Shown here: positions 32,245-41,729 of the stretch, piece after piece | Layout: every line of letters begins with the position of its first letter | How positions within the stretch are numbered: position 1 is the stretch's first letter | NCBI RefSeq assembly: GCF_023078275.1 | Contig: NC_062995.1 | Coordinates: 253,001 to 317,000 of the forward strand | Length of the DNA stretch: 64,000 bases | Origin: Leguminivora glycinivorella | Taxonomy: Eukaryota > Arthropoda > Insecta > Lepidoptera > Tortricidae | Direction: 5' to 3' | Made by a program: the position numbers and the translations under genes | Notes under the pieces: model-generated | What the model was told of the DNA's origin: nothing | Seen by the model: the letters and a program-made list of their open reading frames with translations, nothing else | Databases searched by the model: none

Positions 32245-32868
32245 TTGTATTTAAGGACAGATGCTGTAACACAGGAGGAAGCAGAGAGGAGGGAGCGGGC
32301 TGCCGCGGAGCGCCTGATAGAAAGATGGAGGGATGCCTTGGAGAATAGCGCCTATGGAACCCGAACCATAGGTGCTATTCTACCAGTGATGGACGAGTGG
32401 CTCAGCCGCAGGAGGGGGGCCCTAACATACAGGATGACGCAGGTGGTGTCCGGACACGGCTGTTTCGGACATTACCTGAACAGAATACGGAGAGAGCCGG
32501 GGCCTCACTGCCACGAATGCGGCGCAGCGGACGACACGGCCCAGCACACTTTGGAAGAGTGCGGTCGCTGAGCTGTTGAAAGAGCCTCCCTCAGGGCGGC
32601 GACGGGGATGGCGGACCTCTCGCTACGCAGCGTAATAGAAGCTATGCTGGGTAGCGAGCGAAACTGGAATGCGGTGGTTTCAGGGGTGATTGATGCCAGC
32701 GAGGGGGATCAAGCGTCTCTGATCCCCCTCTTTATGCGGGTGCCTTGGCCGCAAGCTCGGGCAATACCGGAGGGCGCCGTGGTGAATGACATGATGACAC
32801 ACATCGATCCCAGCGCGCCCTCACGAACGGTAAAGAGGATGGAACGCCGGAGTGGGTTTAGTGGGTAG
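32245..32868 (+). pseudogene. R1-clade LINE ORF2 C-terminus with one in-frame stop
   Basis: Encodes the region downstream of the RT domain of an R1-like non-LTR retrotransposon: LIERWRDALE, PVMDEWLSRRRGALTYRMTQ, GHGCFGHYL and a CCHC-type knuckle CHECGAADDTAQHTLEEC. A single TGA at 32569-32571 interrupts the frame, which then continues (AVERASLRAATG) to TAG at 32866. The position normally has Trp in relatives as I remember them, so one G-to-A change explains it. Truncated at 5' near 32236. The 3' UTR ends in a short poly(A) at about 32954-32965. Not functional. Confidence 0.8.
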
Positions 32869-32965
32869 GGCCAAATTTCCCCCCTCTCGCTAGGGGAGGG
32901 GAAAGAAACGGCGAGTCCCACACATCGTGCGTAACAGCATTCCCACTCCGTCCAAAAAAAAAAAG

Positions 32966-33332
32966 GGTTTCCTAGCTCAGGACACAGGGTCGCAATTTTC
33001 TGTAATTGTTAATTTATATAATGAACTTTTTTTTTTTTAATTTTTAAATTAATAATTATACAAAATGTTTGCCAACGTATTTTTGGGCCACCCTAGGCAC
33101 AGTATAATAAAGAGTACTATCGTAACATAATATCGTGCCCTAGGTAATACAGATCACGTGCACATTGCATGCAGTAAATACGTGGCTGCAAATATCCCTT
33201 GACGAGACCGGACGAGACAGGGCGAGATCGGGCGAGGTGAGTTATTGCCTCGTGTTCGTGATGCAATACTGGTTTATGCGGATAAATGGTACAGTTCGCT
33301 ACAAATACATACATCGTTTAAGTTATGTACTT
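32966..33332. other. No firm gene; exon-like patch at 33165-33236
   Basis: Mostly AT-rich. 33165-33236 starts ATG and ends GAG|GTGAGT with a 10-bp imperfect repeat (gacgagaccg, gacgagacag, ggcgagatcg). Discussed in Part 2; too weak to annotate. Confidence 0.25.
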
Positions 33333-33515
33333 ACTAGCTTTTTCCCGCGGCTTCGCTCGCGTTAGAAAGAGCCAAAAAGTAGCCATGTCACTTTCTATCC
33401 CTTCAACTATCTCCACCTAAAAAATCACGTCAATTCGTCGCTCCGTTTTGCCGTGAAAGACGGACGAACAAACAGACACACACACTGTCCCATTTATAAT
33501 ATTAGTATGGAATGT
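33333..33515 (-). repeat. RTE-type LINE 3' tail
   Basis: actagctttttcccgcggct to ttataatattagtatgg, in reverse orientation. Confidence 0.6.
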
Positions 33516-33534
33516 AGCAGTGTGGGCATTTTGG

Positions 33535-34023
33535 TGGCACTTGACAGTTGTTAACAGACTAGTGATGTAATAATGTTTTTCCTGTACACTACGAGTCGGG
33601 GAAAAGAAACCAATTAAAAGAAGGAATAATATTAATCATTTAATATATTATGTCATTCGTCTTCAACATTTAATATTTGTTCTAAATGTTCACAAGTCAG
33701 CCTACGTCTTCTGCTTGAGAAAATCCACTTTGTGTTTAAAAAAACGATTTTTCAACCTCCACTGACGTAACGGTAAAAAAGTTCTGAATAGAAGTTCTGA
33801 ATACTCTCTTAATGTAGTAGGGTTTGCAATTATCCTCCCAATTTTGTAACCAGTAATTTGAATAAGTTGAAATTTGATTATCCGAATATCTGCATAAAAC
33901 GGATATTTCGAATACTTTATTGTATTTAATAAAGCCCTACCCTGCAGGGAATAATTATTAATGTTTTTATCTTTTCTGAAAAAACTAGTCACATCACTAC
34001 TCTGTCAAGTGCCACCTAAATGC
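33535..34023. mobile_element. ~490-bp TIR element
   Basis: The ends ggcattttggtggcacttga and tcaagtgccacctaaatgcc are inverse for about 25 bp, with tagtgatgt blocks inside both. The interior minus frame 33702-33992 shows no known domain. Confidence 0.55.
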
Positions 34024-34576
34024 CACGAGTAAAGTTTGTCTTATATTATTACTTACTGTCCAATTAACCGAAAAAAATATCACGTATGTTTAGTTAGTTT
34101 AGTCACAGAATATATAATAGTACAAGTACAGAAGGCTCACTCCTTTGATGTTCACAAAACGCCGCCATTCTAAATTCTTACCTACATTAACAAACGGACC
34201 GCACGCGTGCAGACGACATTGAATTCTATTGCGCCGCGCGAAGGTCGTCGCCACTGAATGGGCCGCGAACTCGCGGCCGCCGGCATGTACTTGTAGCGCG
34301 GCGAAAGGATCGCGGAGTGAGCCGCCCCTGGTTTAGTTTAGTCTAGTTAATTTAATTTTAAAATATAGTTGTAAAACTACTCTTAGGTTATTAAGTAACT
34401 AACAACCTAGATATTAAGTCTATACTAACAAGTTCTATGGATTTTTAATTGGTCCGAAATAAACATTTTTTTTTTAAAGGAAGGATATTTGATTTGCAGT
34501 CAATAAATAATACGTGTGAGAGAACCTTAAGGATAACATAAATGTTAAAAACTCAATAACAGTAAGAGTAAGACTA
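34024..34576. other. No gene; CpG-rich patch at 34170-34330
   Basis: The patch (gcgcgaaggtcgtcgcc, actcgcggccgccggc) stands out from AT-rich flanks and could be an exon or regulatory element, but no splice-bounded frame is visible. Confidence 0.35.
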
Positions 34577-34591
34577 GGTAAGCCTCTAGAT

Positions 34592-34779
34592 GTTGCGGAG
34601 GAGTGCCGAAACGTGCCTGCGACCTCGTCCTGTAAGCCCTGAGGCGGCAATCGAGGGGTTTTAGTGGGTAAGCCATGGGTCTCATTAGCCTATATGGGAG
34701 TCCCACATAACCATCCCAGGCCGGTCCCTGCGCCTGGGATGGTATGCGTAACGCATTTCCCCTCGTTAAAAAAAAAAAA
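34592..34779 (+). mobile_element. Very short 5'-truncated LINE insertion with 15-bp TSD
   Basis: GGTAAGCCTCTAGAT occurs at 34577-34591 and 34780-34794. Between them lie an R1-like 3' UTR (gaggggttttagtgggtaag, tgcgtaacgcatttcccctc) and a poly(A) of about 12. Only the terminal about 190 bp was copied. Confidence 0.85.
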
Positions 34780-34902
34780 GGTAAGCCTCTAGATTCAGAG
34801 TTTATCGCATTTGACCTAAAGGTCCTAAATAACCCTTAAAATAAACGTTATTCAATTAAAACAGGGTGTATATTCCGTTGATAAATGAACTCTTGACTGT
34901 AC

Positions 34903-35152
34903 ATAATAGATGATCAAACGAACTTCTTGAAGTGAAGTTCGATCACTATTATGTGAATCGCTTCATTCGAAGATATAATAAATAACCAGGTAGTTTCTTT
35001 AACTTGCTAGGCAACGTAACACGATTTTCAGAGTAAAATAAAGATTTTTATTTTAAAAGTAAGTGTATTGACTTTTTATTCCATCCCCACATTCCCCACT
35101 CCTAACCGACCCAACAAGTTCTAGTCGCCATATTCTGACCTCATTCCTTTTT
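34903..35152. repeat. DIRS left inverted terminal repeat
   Basis: Pairs with 39901-40108. Its outer about 55 bp extend beyond the right ITR with a hairpin (cgaacttcttgaagtgaagt). The outer 77 bp are complementary to 35231-35306. Confidence 0.9.
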
Positions 35153-35230
35153 AGTAAGGATCAAAACTTGTATATGGGTTAATAAGAAACTTGTTCTTAT
35201 GTGACTAAGTCACGGGAGGGGAGGGTGCTG

Positions 35231-35350
35231 ATTATATCTTCGAATGAAGCGATTCACATAATAGTGATCGAACTTCACTTCAAGAAGTTCGTTTGATCAT
35301 CTATTATATTTCATCGCTTCATTCTTCAGATATAATAAATAACCAGGTAG
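35231..35350. repeat. DIRS internal complementary region
   Basis: First part (attatatcttcgaatgaagc through gtttgatcatctattat) is the reverse complement of the left terminus. Second part (tattatatttcatcgcttca through aataaccaggtag) is the reverse complement of the right terminus. It is thought to template completion of the termini during replication. Confidence 0.9.
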
Positions 35351-35533
35351 AGCTTTAGAGAAGCAAGTTTTGCATCCTGTTAATATTTTAATGTTAGGAA
35401 GTAATTATAAACAAATATGTAATCAATCACTCTGATTTATTGCAAGGAACAATAGTACCTAAACATATTCTTATGTTTATTTTTATATTTTAATTAACAT
35501 AATTTTCAATTATTGGAAACAATCATTATTAGA

Positions 35534-36562
35534 TTAATCAGATATATTATTACCGAAGCACACAGCTTTAGCAAACGCATCATTGTTGCCGTCTTGTAAC
35601 GGCCTATTATAAAATTTTGAAAAAGTCTGAGATTTAGCTGTCCATCCAGCAGCTTTGCGGATGACCTCTATGGACACCCCGGCGGCGCTCGCGGCCGACG
35701 TGGACGCGTGCCGCGTGCTGTGCGCGCCGAACCTGGACACGTCCACTCCCGCCGCTGCTAGCACCTGCCGTATCCATCTTCCCACAGTTTGGCTTGTGGC
35801 TGCTCTGTGGGGAGCTTTATACGTCAGTAATAGTGTGCCCTGGTTCCCGGCTCTCTTATTTTGTGTTACCAAAATATAGTCTTTGAGAGTTAGGGCAGGA
35901 CAAATGCTTAGATTTTCTCTAAAGTAAGGTATATTCAATAGAGGCTGTTCTCGACCAGGTGCAGAGGTTTTTATCAAATCAGGTATTGAAATTTTGATTA
36001 AGTTCTCTGTGATATGTATATTTTCAATTTTAATTAATGAGAACGTTTGTACTCGGTGAGCTGTACAAATTGCGAGTAAAATTGCAAGTTTTTTAGTCAA
36101 TTTCTCAAGGGTAAGTTCAGTATTAGGATACCACGTCGATACTAAATCAAGAACAACTTGTGGATCCCACGTATTATTATATTTTGGCAAACTAGGTTTT
36201 AGTCTAAATACACCCTTGAGTAATCTCTTAACACGTTCATCAGAACTAACATTAGGCAGCAAGAGAGCCAACGCAGAGCGATGACTGTTTAATGTTCCGT
36301 AAGAACAGCCTTTGTTGAATTCACCTGTCAAGAACGTGAGTATTGACGTAATTGACGGTTCTAGTACTTCTATACTATGTACGTTACAAAACTCCCACCA
36401 GAGTTTTAGTGACACATTATATTGTTTTATTGTGTTCTCCGAAAGAGAAGCTAAAGTCAATGGGATCGCTTCCGTAGGAACGCCGCGGCGTGAGAAGGCC
36501 TTGCTGATAGCGTCGCGGCAGCCAGGGTAAGGCTGGTGTGCAAGCGGTGGGGTCGTCTGCAA
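35534..36562 (-). CDS. DIRS tyrosine recombinase
   Basis: 342 residues. Integrates the circular DIRS DNA by site-specific strand exchange, replacing the DDE integrase of LTR elements. A phage-integrase-like core is visible: N-terminal SAM-like segment around 41-115, first catalytic Arg170 in CTAHRVQT, the H-x-x-R box HSTRHA with His281 and Arg284, GW at 306-307, and the likely nucleophile Tyr318 in FYNRP. Length fits DIRS recombinases. The frame overlaps the end of the RT ORF by about 106 nt in another frame, and the start is the first Met of the open frame. No disruption seen. Confidence 0.93.
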   Translation of the reverse strand: MQTTPPLAHQPYPGCRDAISKAFSRRGVPTEAIPLTLASLSENTIKQYNVSLKLWWEFCNVHSIEVLEPSITSILTFLTGEFNKGCSYGTLNSHRSALALLLPNVSSDERVKRLLKGVFRLKPSLPKYNNTWDPQVVLDLVSTWYPNTELTLEKLTKKLAILLAICTAHRVQTFSLIKIENIHITENLIKISIPDLIKTSAPGREQPLLNIPYFRENLSICPALTLKDYILVTQNKRAGNQGTLLLTYKAPHRAATSQTVGRWIRQVLAAAGVDVSRFGAHSTRHASTSAASAAGVSIEVIRKAAGWTAKSQTFSKFYNRPLQDGNNDAFAKAVCFGNNISD

Positions 36563-38598
36563 TCAGATCGGAGTAATACTTTACTCGGATTGAAATAGAT
36601 CATGTCTGACACTAGTAAATTCTGCAGCATTGGAAACCAAGGCTGAGAAGGCCAATATGGGAAGACCAAAATTCCTGTTGCTTTATCATCGATAATTTTT
36701 CGGATGCATTTCAGTAATAAACAAAATGGTGGGAATGCATAGAAAAACTGCTGGCTCCAATCGAGCGTGAATGCATCTACAGCAAAAGCATCAGGTTCTT
36801 GGAACCAAGACACGAATCTGTCACATTTGGTATTGGATCGAGATGCGAAGATGTCTATTTCAGGTTGGCCAAAATGCTTGACAATAGTTTGGAAAGCATG
36901 ATCTGACAACTCCCATTCGGTATCTGGATTGGACTTCCGTGACGCTTCGTCAGCGCGATTATTTTTCGTATTGACATACGATGCGTATAAAATAATGTCT
37001 CGCATCTCGCACCATTGCCAAATTTGTCTACTAAGATCGTTCAGATAGGGAAATTGAATTCCACCCATTCGATTTATATAACTGATAGCAGTAGTATTGT
37101 CTATTCTTAGTAAAATGAAGCAATTTGATTCATTGGCTGCAAAGCTCTTTAGACCTAAAAATACTGCTAACAGCTCTAGATAGTTAATGTGGTGTTCGAT
37201 CTCAGCAGCCTTCCAATGTCCACTGACAGTAATATCACCGCATACTGAACCCCAACCGGTTCTTGATGCGTCTGTGTAAATTTCTAACTTGAAACTTGAC
37301 GTTCTCATATGTGACGAAGTTGTATATATATTATCTTTCCACCAACGTAAATCATCCAGGATGGTCTCTGGGAGATTTATTTTGGCTTCGTAATTATCGT
37401 CATGTTTTTTGAGACTAAGAAATTTATGCCTTTCTAGTAATTTTGTATACAACCAACCATAGTTGGTGGCAGGGCATGCGGAGATGAGAACACCAATTAA
37501 CTGAGCATACTCTCGAATGGTACATCGAGGTAGCTTCATAAATTTAGTTACTAAACAGTAAATTTTTTCCCGTTTTTCTTGGGGTAAACCCATAGTTAGA
37601 TTTCGAGAATCAAATATAAATCCGAGAAATTTACAAGTTTGAGAAGGTTGTAAGACACTTTTGTCATTATTTATAATGAAACCTAAGGTTTGTAATAAGT
37701 CAATAGTAGCGTTTACGTTACTTAGACACTCGTCATAACTATCACCTATACAGCAAATGTCATCTAGGTAAACTACGGATTTAAATCCTTGTTTTCTTAG
37801 ATGCGTTACAACCTCCTTCATAATTTTTGTGAACACTTTAGGTGCCACAGACAGCCCATAGGGCATAGCTGTAAATTCGAACATTTCAATTGTATTTGAG
37901 CCGTGAGGCACAAATTGAAAACGTAGGTACTTTCGATCTGCTTCACTAACAGGTATAAGTAAATATGCCTCTTTTAAGTCAACTGTGGCTAAAAAGCCAT
38001 TGTGTGGAATAAGCTTAGAGGCAGTTCGATAGTCCTCCATTTTAAAATGGGACTTGGTCACAAATTTATTGAATGACTTTAAGTTCAATATAAAACGGCT
38101 ACTGCCATTAGGCTTTGGTACTAAAAAAGTGCTAGAAATATATTGATCATTTCTATGATCGCATTTTTTGATAGCTCCTAAGCTAATTAATTTATTAATT
38201 GCCATACGCATTTCTATGGTATCTTCGGGCGATAAAACATTTTTAGGTACCAAAGGCTGATGTACAGTCTTACATAACGGTATTTTCAATCCCTCTTTTA
38301 TCCAGGATAAAACAGTAGGGTTATTTGTGATCTTAGACCAACAATCGTAAAATTGTGCTAATCTACCAGCATGTACCTGAGCTACTGGTGTGCTGCAGGT
38401 GCTCTCGACTTGGCCGGCGCTGGTTGACGGGTCGCGGCAGCCGTGTTGACGTACGGGCGACGCGTCGCCGGCGGCGGGTTCGTCCTGCGATACCCTCCTC
38501 GCCCCCCCTGTTCGACGAATAACGGGGAGGACCGGACCAGTTTCCCTGTGTGAAGGTCCGAGTGTTCGTCGAATTAGAGGTGCCAGGCTTTGGTGCAC
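36457..38598 (-). CDS. DIRS reverse transcriptase / RNase H / methyltransferase-like protein
   Basis: 713-codon open frame. RT (about residues 100-400): motif A TVDLKEAYLLIP with Asp207, FTAMPYGLS at 242-250, motif C YLDD 277-280. RNase H (435-560): Asp443 in IYTDAS, Glu475 in YLELLAV, Asp500 in RIDNTTA, Asp550 in NNRADEASR. The C-terminal part (575-665) matches the Dam-like methyltransferase-related domain of DIRS elements, with DIFASRSN, SW, VDAFTLDW and YAFPPF. The first about 78 residues overlap gag in a different frame, so the annotated Met may not be the true start. Translation could use frameshifting or re-initiation. Required for copying element RNA into DNA. Confidence 0.93.
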   Translation of the reverse strand: MHQSLAPLIRRTLGPSHRETGPVLPVIRRTGGARRVSQDEPAAGDASPVRQHGCRDPSTSAGQVESTCSTPVAQVHAGRLAQFYDCWSKITNNPTVLSWIKEGLKIPLCKTVHQPLVPKNVLSPEDTIEMRMAINKLISLGAIKKCDHRNDQYISSTFLVPKPNGSSRFILNLKSFNKFVTKSHFKMEDYRTASKLIPHNGFLATVDLKEAYLLIPVSEADRKYLRFQFVPHGSNTIEMFEFTAMPYGLSVAPKVFTKIMKEVVTHLRKQGFKSVVYLDDICCIGDSYDECLSNVNATIDLLQTLGFIINNDKSVLQPSQTCKFLGFIFDSRNLTMGLPQEKREKIYCLVTKFMKLPRCTIREYAQLIGVLISACPATNYGWLYTKLLERHKFLSLKKHDDNYEAKINLPETILDDLRWWKDNIYTTSSHMRTSSFKLEIYTDASRTGWGSVCGDITVSGHWKAAEIEHHINYLELLAVFLGLKSFAANESNCFILLRIDNTTAISYINRMGGIQFPYLNDLSRQIWQWCEMRDIILYASYVNTKNNRADEASRKSNPDTEWELSDHAFQTIVKHFGQPEIDIFASRSNTKCDRFVSWFQEPDAFAVDAFTLDWSQQFFYAFPPFCLLLKCIRKIIDDKATGILVFPYWPSQPWFPMLQNLLVSDMIYFNPSKVLLRSDCRRPHRLHTSLTLAAATLSARPSHAAAFLRKRSH

Positions 38599-39381
38599 TG
38601 GCGGTCTTTTTTATTTGTTGACCTTGACGTTCGATAGCCTTACTAGCCTTAATTTTATCCGATAAGGTAATGCCGAAAAGGGATTCGTCCCGCTCGGTGT
38701 CTTGAATCACGTGAAGGAAATTTTTCTCCAAGCTCGGCGTGATCAATTTTATTCGGTCCTTTGTAAAGAAATTATGTGCATCGGAGAGTATGCGACATCC
38801 ATCACTCAAATATTTGAGGGCTTCAACTTTGTTCTCAGTCTTCAAAAGGATATCCATGGCTCGACTGACAGCTGCTATGCCTTGACCGAGTTGTTGTTGT
38901 ACGGCGACATATTTTTTGTCCCGTCCACGTACTACCTCTGTTACAGCGGCCGCTATCTCGGCGTTAAGCTTGGGCGCTTGTAATAATTTACAGTTAATAG
39001 GAACTAGATGTTCCTTAAGGAGTGTATCCTTATTGTCTTTCGCCAAACCTTTCTTTAAAATAGGTAGCCATAAATTGGCGAGACTATCATGAACGCTTGT
39101 TCCGTAGTCAGGCGTTTCGGAGGTAGATTCACCGAGCGCTGCAAGCAGCGTAGGGTCAAGGGGCGGCTGATCGGAGCCCTCAGTGGCCGGCGGCGCGGGC
39201 TGCGCGGGCGCGTCGACTTGGTCAGGCACCGGCGCGGCCGGGTCCGCTGGCGCGGCCGTTTCGGCGGGCACGGCCGGGGCGGGCTCTTCCTCTGGAGGAG
39301 TCCCTTCTTCATAAACGCCAGGATCGTAATCCATATTTTCAACCTCTAGACCTTGGTCTAGGTTTTGTAGGTGATGTTCAC
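38363..39381 (-). CDS. DIRS gag-like protein, second exon
   Basis: The frame from Met at 39334 gives 323 residues, but it stays open upstream to a splice acceptor (AG at 39382-39383), so the exon probably starts at 39381. N-terminal part is acidic and Pro/Ala-rich, the middle is helical-looking, and the C-terminus is Arg-rich (TRRRRRVARTS), consistent with nucleic-acid binding. No zinc knuckle is seen. Assignment as gag rests on position upstream of RT. With exon 1 (39722-39899) the protein would be about 398 residues. The 3' end overlaps the RT frame by 236 nt. Confidence 0.8.
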
Positions 39382-39721
39382 CTAAAAAGAAAATTAAAAT
39401 CAGAACCTGATGAGGTTATTAATACCACCAATCAATATTGTCTCGCAGACAATATTATGATGAACGTGTATATCTAATTTATATTTCACGTATTTTTGTA
39501 ATTTAATAATTGAAATCAACTCGCAGTTGATCTCGTCACAGTTAACTCGCAGTTAACCCTGACAAAAATATTGAATTATATAGTTTTGTACTATATTTTA
39601 TAATCGGAATCAACTCGCAGTCGATTCCGATTGTCACAGTTAACTCGCAGTTAACCGCGACAATATTAAAATTCAAGAGGGTAGGTAGATAATAAATACA
39701 CTTATTAATTTTGAGACCTAC
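39382..39721 (-). other. Predicted 340-bp spliceosomal intron in DIRS gag
   Basis: Donor AAG|GTAGGT at 39721 and acceptor ttttaattttctttttag ending at 39382. Splicing joins a one-base overhang (G) to GT to form a Gly codon and keeps the frame through 15 codons to the next Met. The intron contains stops in all needed frames and four hairpin motifs of the AACTCGCAGTT type. Confidence 0.75.
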
Positions 39722-39899
39722 CTTGTTCACTGACATCCGACTCGTTTGAAGATAACACGGATTGATGTCTACGACGTTTCTTTCTAACGTCACTTCTAAC
39801 TTCTAAATCTTGAAGTTTCCTCTTGTATCGTTCAATTTTTTCACGAACACTACGCTTAGGCTTCGGCATCTTTGCGAAGGTGTGCTCGTTGCCATGCAC
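39722..39899 (-). CDS. DIRS gag first exon (basic)
   Basis: 59 codons plus one base, starting at the Met directly inside the right ITR. The ITR would therefore carry the promoter and 5' UTR. The product is strongly basic and probably coiled: KPKRSVREKIERYKRKLQ, then DVRKKRRRHQ. The unspliced frame would end five codons after the donor. The phase-consistent donor/acceptor pair supports fusion with the gag exon at 39381-38363. Introns near the 5' end of DIRS elements have been reported in other animals. Confidence 0.72.
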
Positions 39900-39900
39900 G

Positions 39901-40108
39901 AAAAAGGAATGAGGTCAGAATATGGCGACTAGAACTTGTTGGGTCGGTTAGGAGTGGGGAATGTGGGGATGGAATAAAAAGTCAATACACTTACTTTTAA
40001 AATAAAAATCTTTATTTTACTCTGAAAATCGTGTTACGTTGCCTAGCAAGTTAAAGAAACTACCTGGTTATTTATTATATCTGAAGAATGAAGCGATGAA
40101 ATATAATA
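39901..40108. repeat. DIRS right inverted terminal repeat
   Basis: Reverse complement of the left ITR, from aaaaaggaatgaggtcagaa to the ataata terminus. The outer 50 bp match 35301-35350. Likely includes the promoter for the minus-strand genes. Confidence 0.9.
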
Positions 40109-40496
40109 ACGTATAAAGACATAATGCCATAATGGCGTAATAACATTAGCTAATGGGCCCAAGTTGGGCTAATCCAACATGGCCGCCATCAATCATGTTA
40201 GGTCCCTGTCAACACGCCCCGGCTATTAGGGGTCCGTGGATAGTATTTAAAACTCTTTGGAAATTATAAAAAGTGTAATAAATTTTTAACTTCTGATTAG
40301 CAGAAACGTCTGCAATCGAAATTAAAAAGAAGAAGTTAAAAATTTTGCATGGTTAGCGCATCGTAACTGGTGAATTTCCAATATGACTTGGAACTCCGGT
40401 TGCCGTTTAAGAATTTTAACACTCTTACGGTAGATGTCGCTACGGGTCCCATTGACCTTAGTAGTTAGTGGAGAATTTTGCTGGCTTGGTTGAAGT
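40109..40496. other. No gene seen
   Basis: Flank of the DIRS insertion; no recognised repeat or frame. Confidence 0.4.
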
Positions 40497-40570
40497 CTTG
40501 GTGGCTCAGTTGGCAGAGCGCTGGAGTATCGATCCAGAGGCCGTGAGTTCAAGTCTCACCCAAGGCAGAC
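40497..40570 (+). repeat. tRNA-like SINE head (type 2)
   Basis: Folds as a degenerate cloverleaf: A-box TGGCTCAGTTGGCAGAGC, anticodon stem CTGGA/TCCAG with loop gtatcga, T arm GTGAG TTCAAGT CTCAC. The acceptor stem is imperfect (cttgg/ccaag). The following ttttccacttttaaat is shared with 2028-2160, so I call it a SINE head, not a functional tRNA gene. Confidence 0.6.
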
Positions 40571-40677
40571 ATTTTCCACTTTTAAATTTATGCTAAGTGT
40601 AATAAAAACACCAGATAAAACCTGATCTGAAATATATGACTACGCGCCATGTTATTGATTTTCATTGGAACTATTTT

Positions 40678-40925
40678 TAACCCCCGACGCAAAAATGACG
40701 GGGTGTTACAAGTTTGACGTGTCTGTCTGTGTGTGTGTCTGTCTGTCTGTCTGTTTATCTGTCTGTCTGTCTGTGTGTGTGTCTGTCTGTGGCATCGTAG
40801 CTCCCGAACGGATGAACCGATTTGGATTTAGTTTTGTTTGTCTGAAAGCTGAGTAAGTCGGGGTGTTCTTAGCCATGTTTCATGAAAATCGGTCTAAATA
40901 TGTCGCGGTCGGGGTTTTTGACGTG
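40678..40925 (+). repeat. Dispersed 'aacccccgacgcaaaaa' repeat
   Basis: Fuller copy of 17765-17905, including ggggtgttcttagccatgtt and catgaaaatcggtc. Confidence 0.65.
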
Positions 40926-41729
40926 AAACGTTAGGTGAACGTCTTTAAAAACCCGTAGTAGAGTGACCGGACCGAAAACCAAGTGTAGCGAAAAAACGCG
41001 TTGCCATACAGAGCCAAACAATGCGTTTTCAGTTTTCTCGATACTGCGCGCATGCGCGGAAAGCCGGCGGACGCTGGCTTTGGGGAATATACTTGTATGT
41101 AAGGTCTTAAAGATCTATGCACGTCCCTGTAAATGACGAATCGGTCGGGAGTAGAAAAAATATGTAATATCGCTCACAGACGTTTCTGCATGATAAAAAA
41201 CAAATTTATACAGTTTTAGGGTTAAAAAGATTTAGTAAAAACGTCACTTCTGTGGACAATATTATAAAAGTTAACGACTCTGGTACATTCGTATCCCGTT
41301 TTTCCTATTTGAGATTCAAGAACTAAAAAAATGTTTCCCGTCATTAGAATGTCGTCTAAAAATTAGCACTATATTTTCTTAACTTTTGTAATGTCCACAG
41401 GAGAGATATAACCAATTACCCATACATTAAAATCTGTTTGACCCTTTAAGTTGAGCGATAAGTTACAAGAGCGATATTTCGCAGCAAATGTACACGTAAG
41501 AATATCTTTATATTACTTTCATATTATATTTTTCCCTAAATCTCTTAATCCTATTAGTTTGTTCGAATCGAATCGTTCTCCGAACTACGGAACCGTATAA
41601 TATTATTTACCAAGAATGTCCGAAATTAATGTAGAGAAGAGAAATATAGGCCTGGGACCGACATCTTATACAGTGTGTAAATCTGATACGGACAAATCTC
41701 TTAACGGTGGTCTTAAATAAACTTAAGAT
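40926..41729. other. No gene seen
   Basis: A GC-richer patch at 41030-41100 (actgcgcgcatgcgcgga) has no supported frame. Around 41560-41700 is a repeat (cgaaattaatgtagag..aggcctgggaccgaca) shared with 42230-42300 and 42750-42830. Confidence 0.4.

Larger units (their letters stand above)
34903..40108 (-). mobile_element. Complete DIRS-type tyrosine-recombinase retrotransposon
   Basis: A 5.2-kb element in DIRS order on the minus strand: right ITR, gag, RT/RNase H/methyltransferase-like, tyrosine recombinase, internal complementary region, left ITR. The ITRs are inverse (34903-35152 and 39901-40108); the inner 165 bp look identical by eye. The internal region at 35231-35350 joins complements of both outer ends, as expected for circle-mediated replication of DIRS elements. 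Both termini and the internal junction share ATAATA. No TSD is seen, as expected when a recombinase inserts a circle. All ORFs are intact, so the copy appears young and possibly active. Confidence 0.93.

Noticed and set aside
38702..39349. Plus-strand frames over the DIRS gag
   Set aside because: Shadows of the GC-rich minus-strand gag coding sequence.
40497..40570. Functional tRNA gene
   Set aside because: Acceptor stem imperfect, no clean terminator, and the downstream tail is shared with another copy at 2028; a SINE head fits better.
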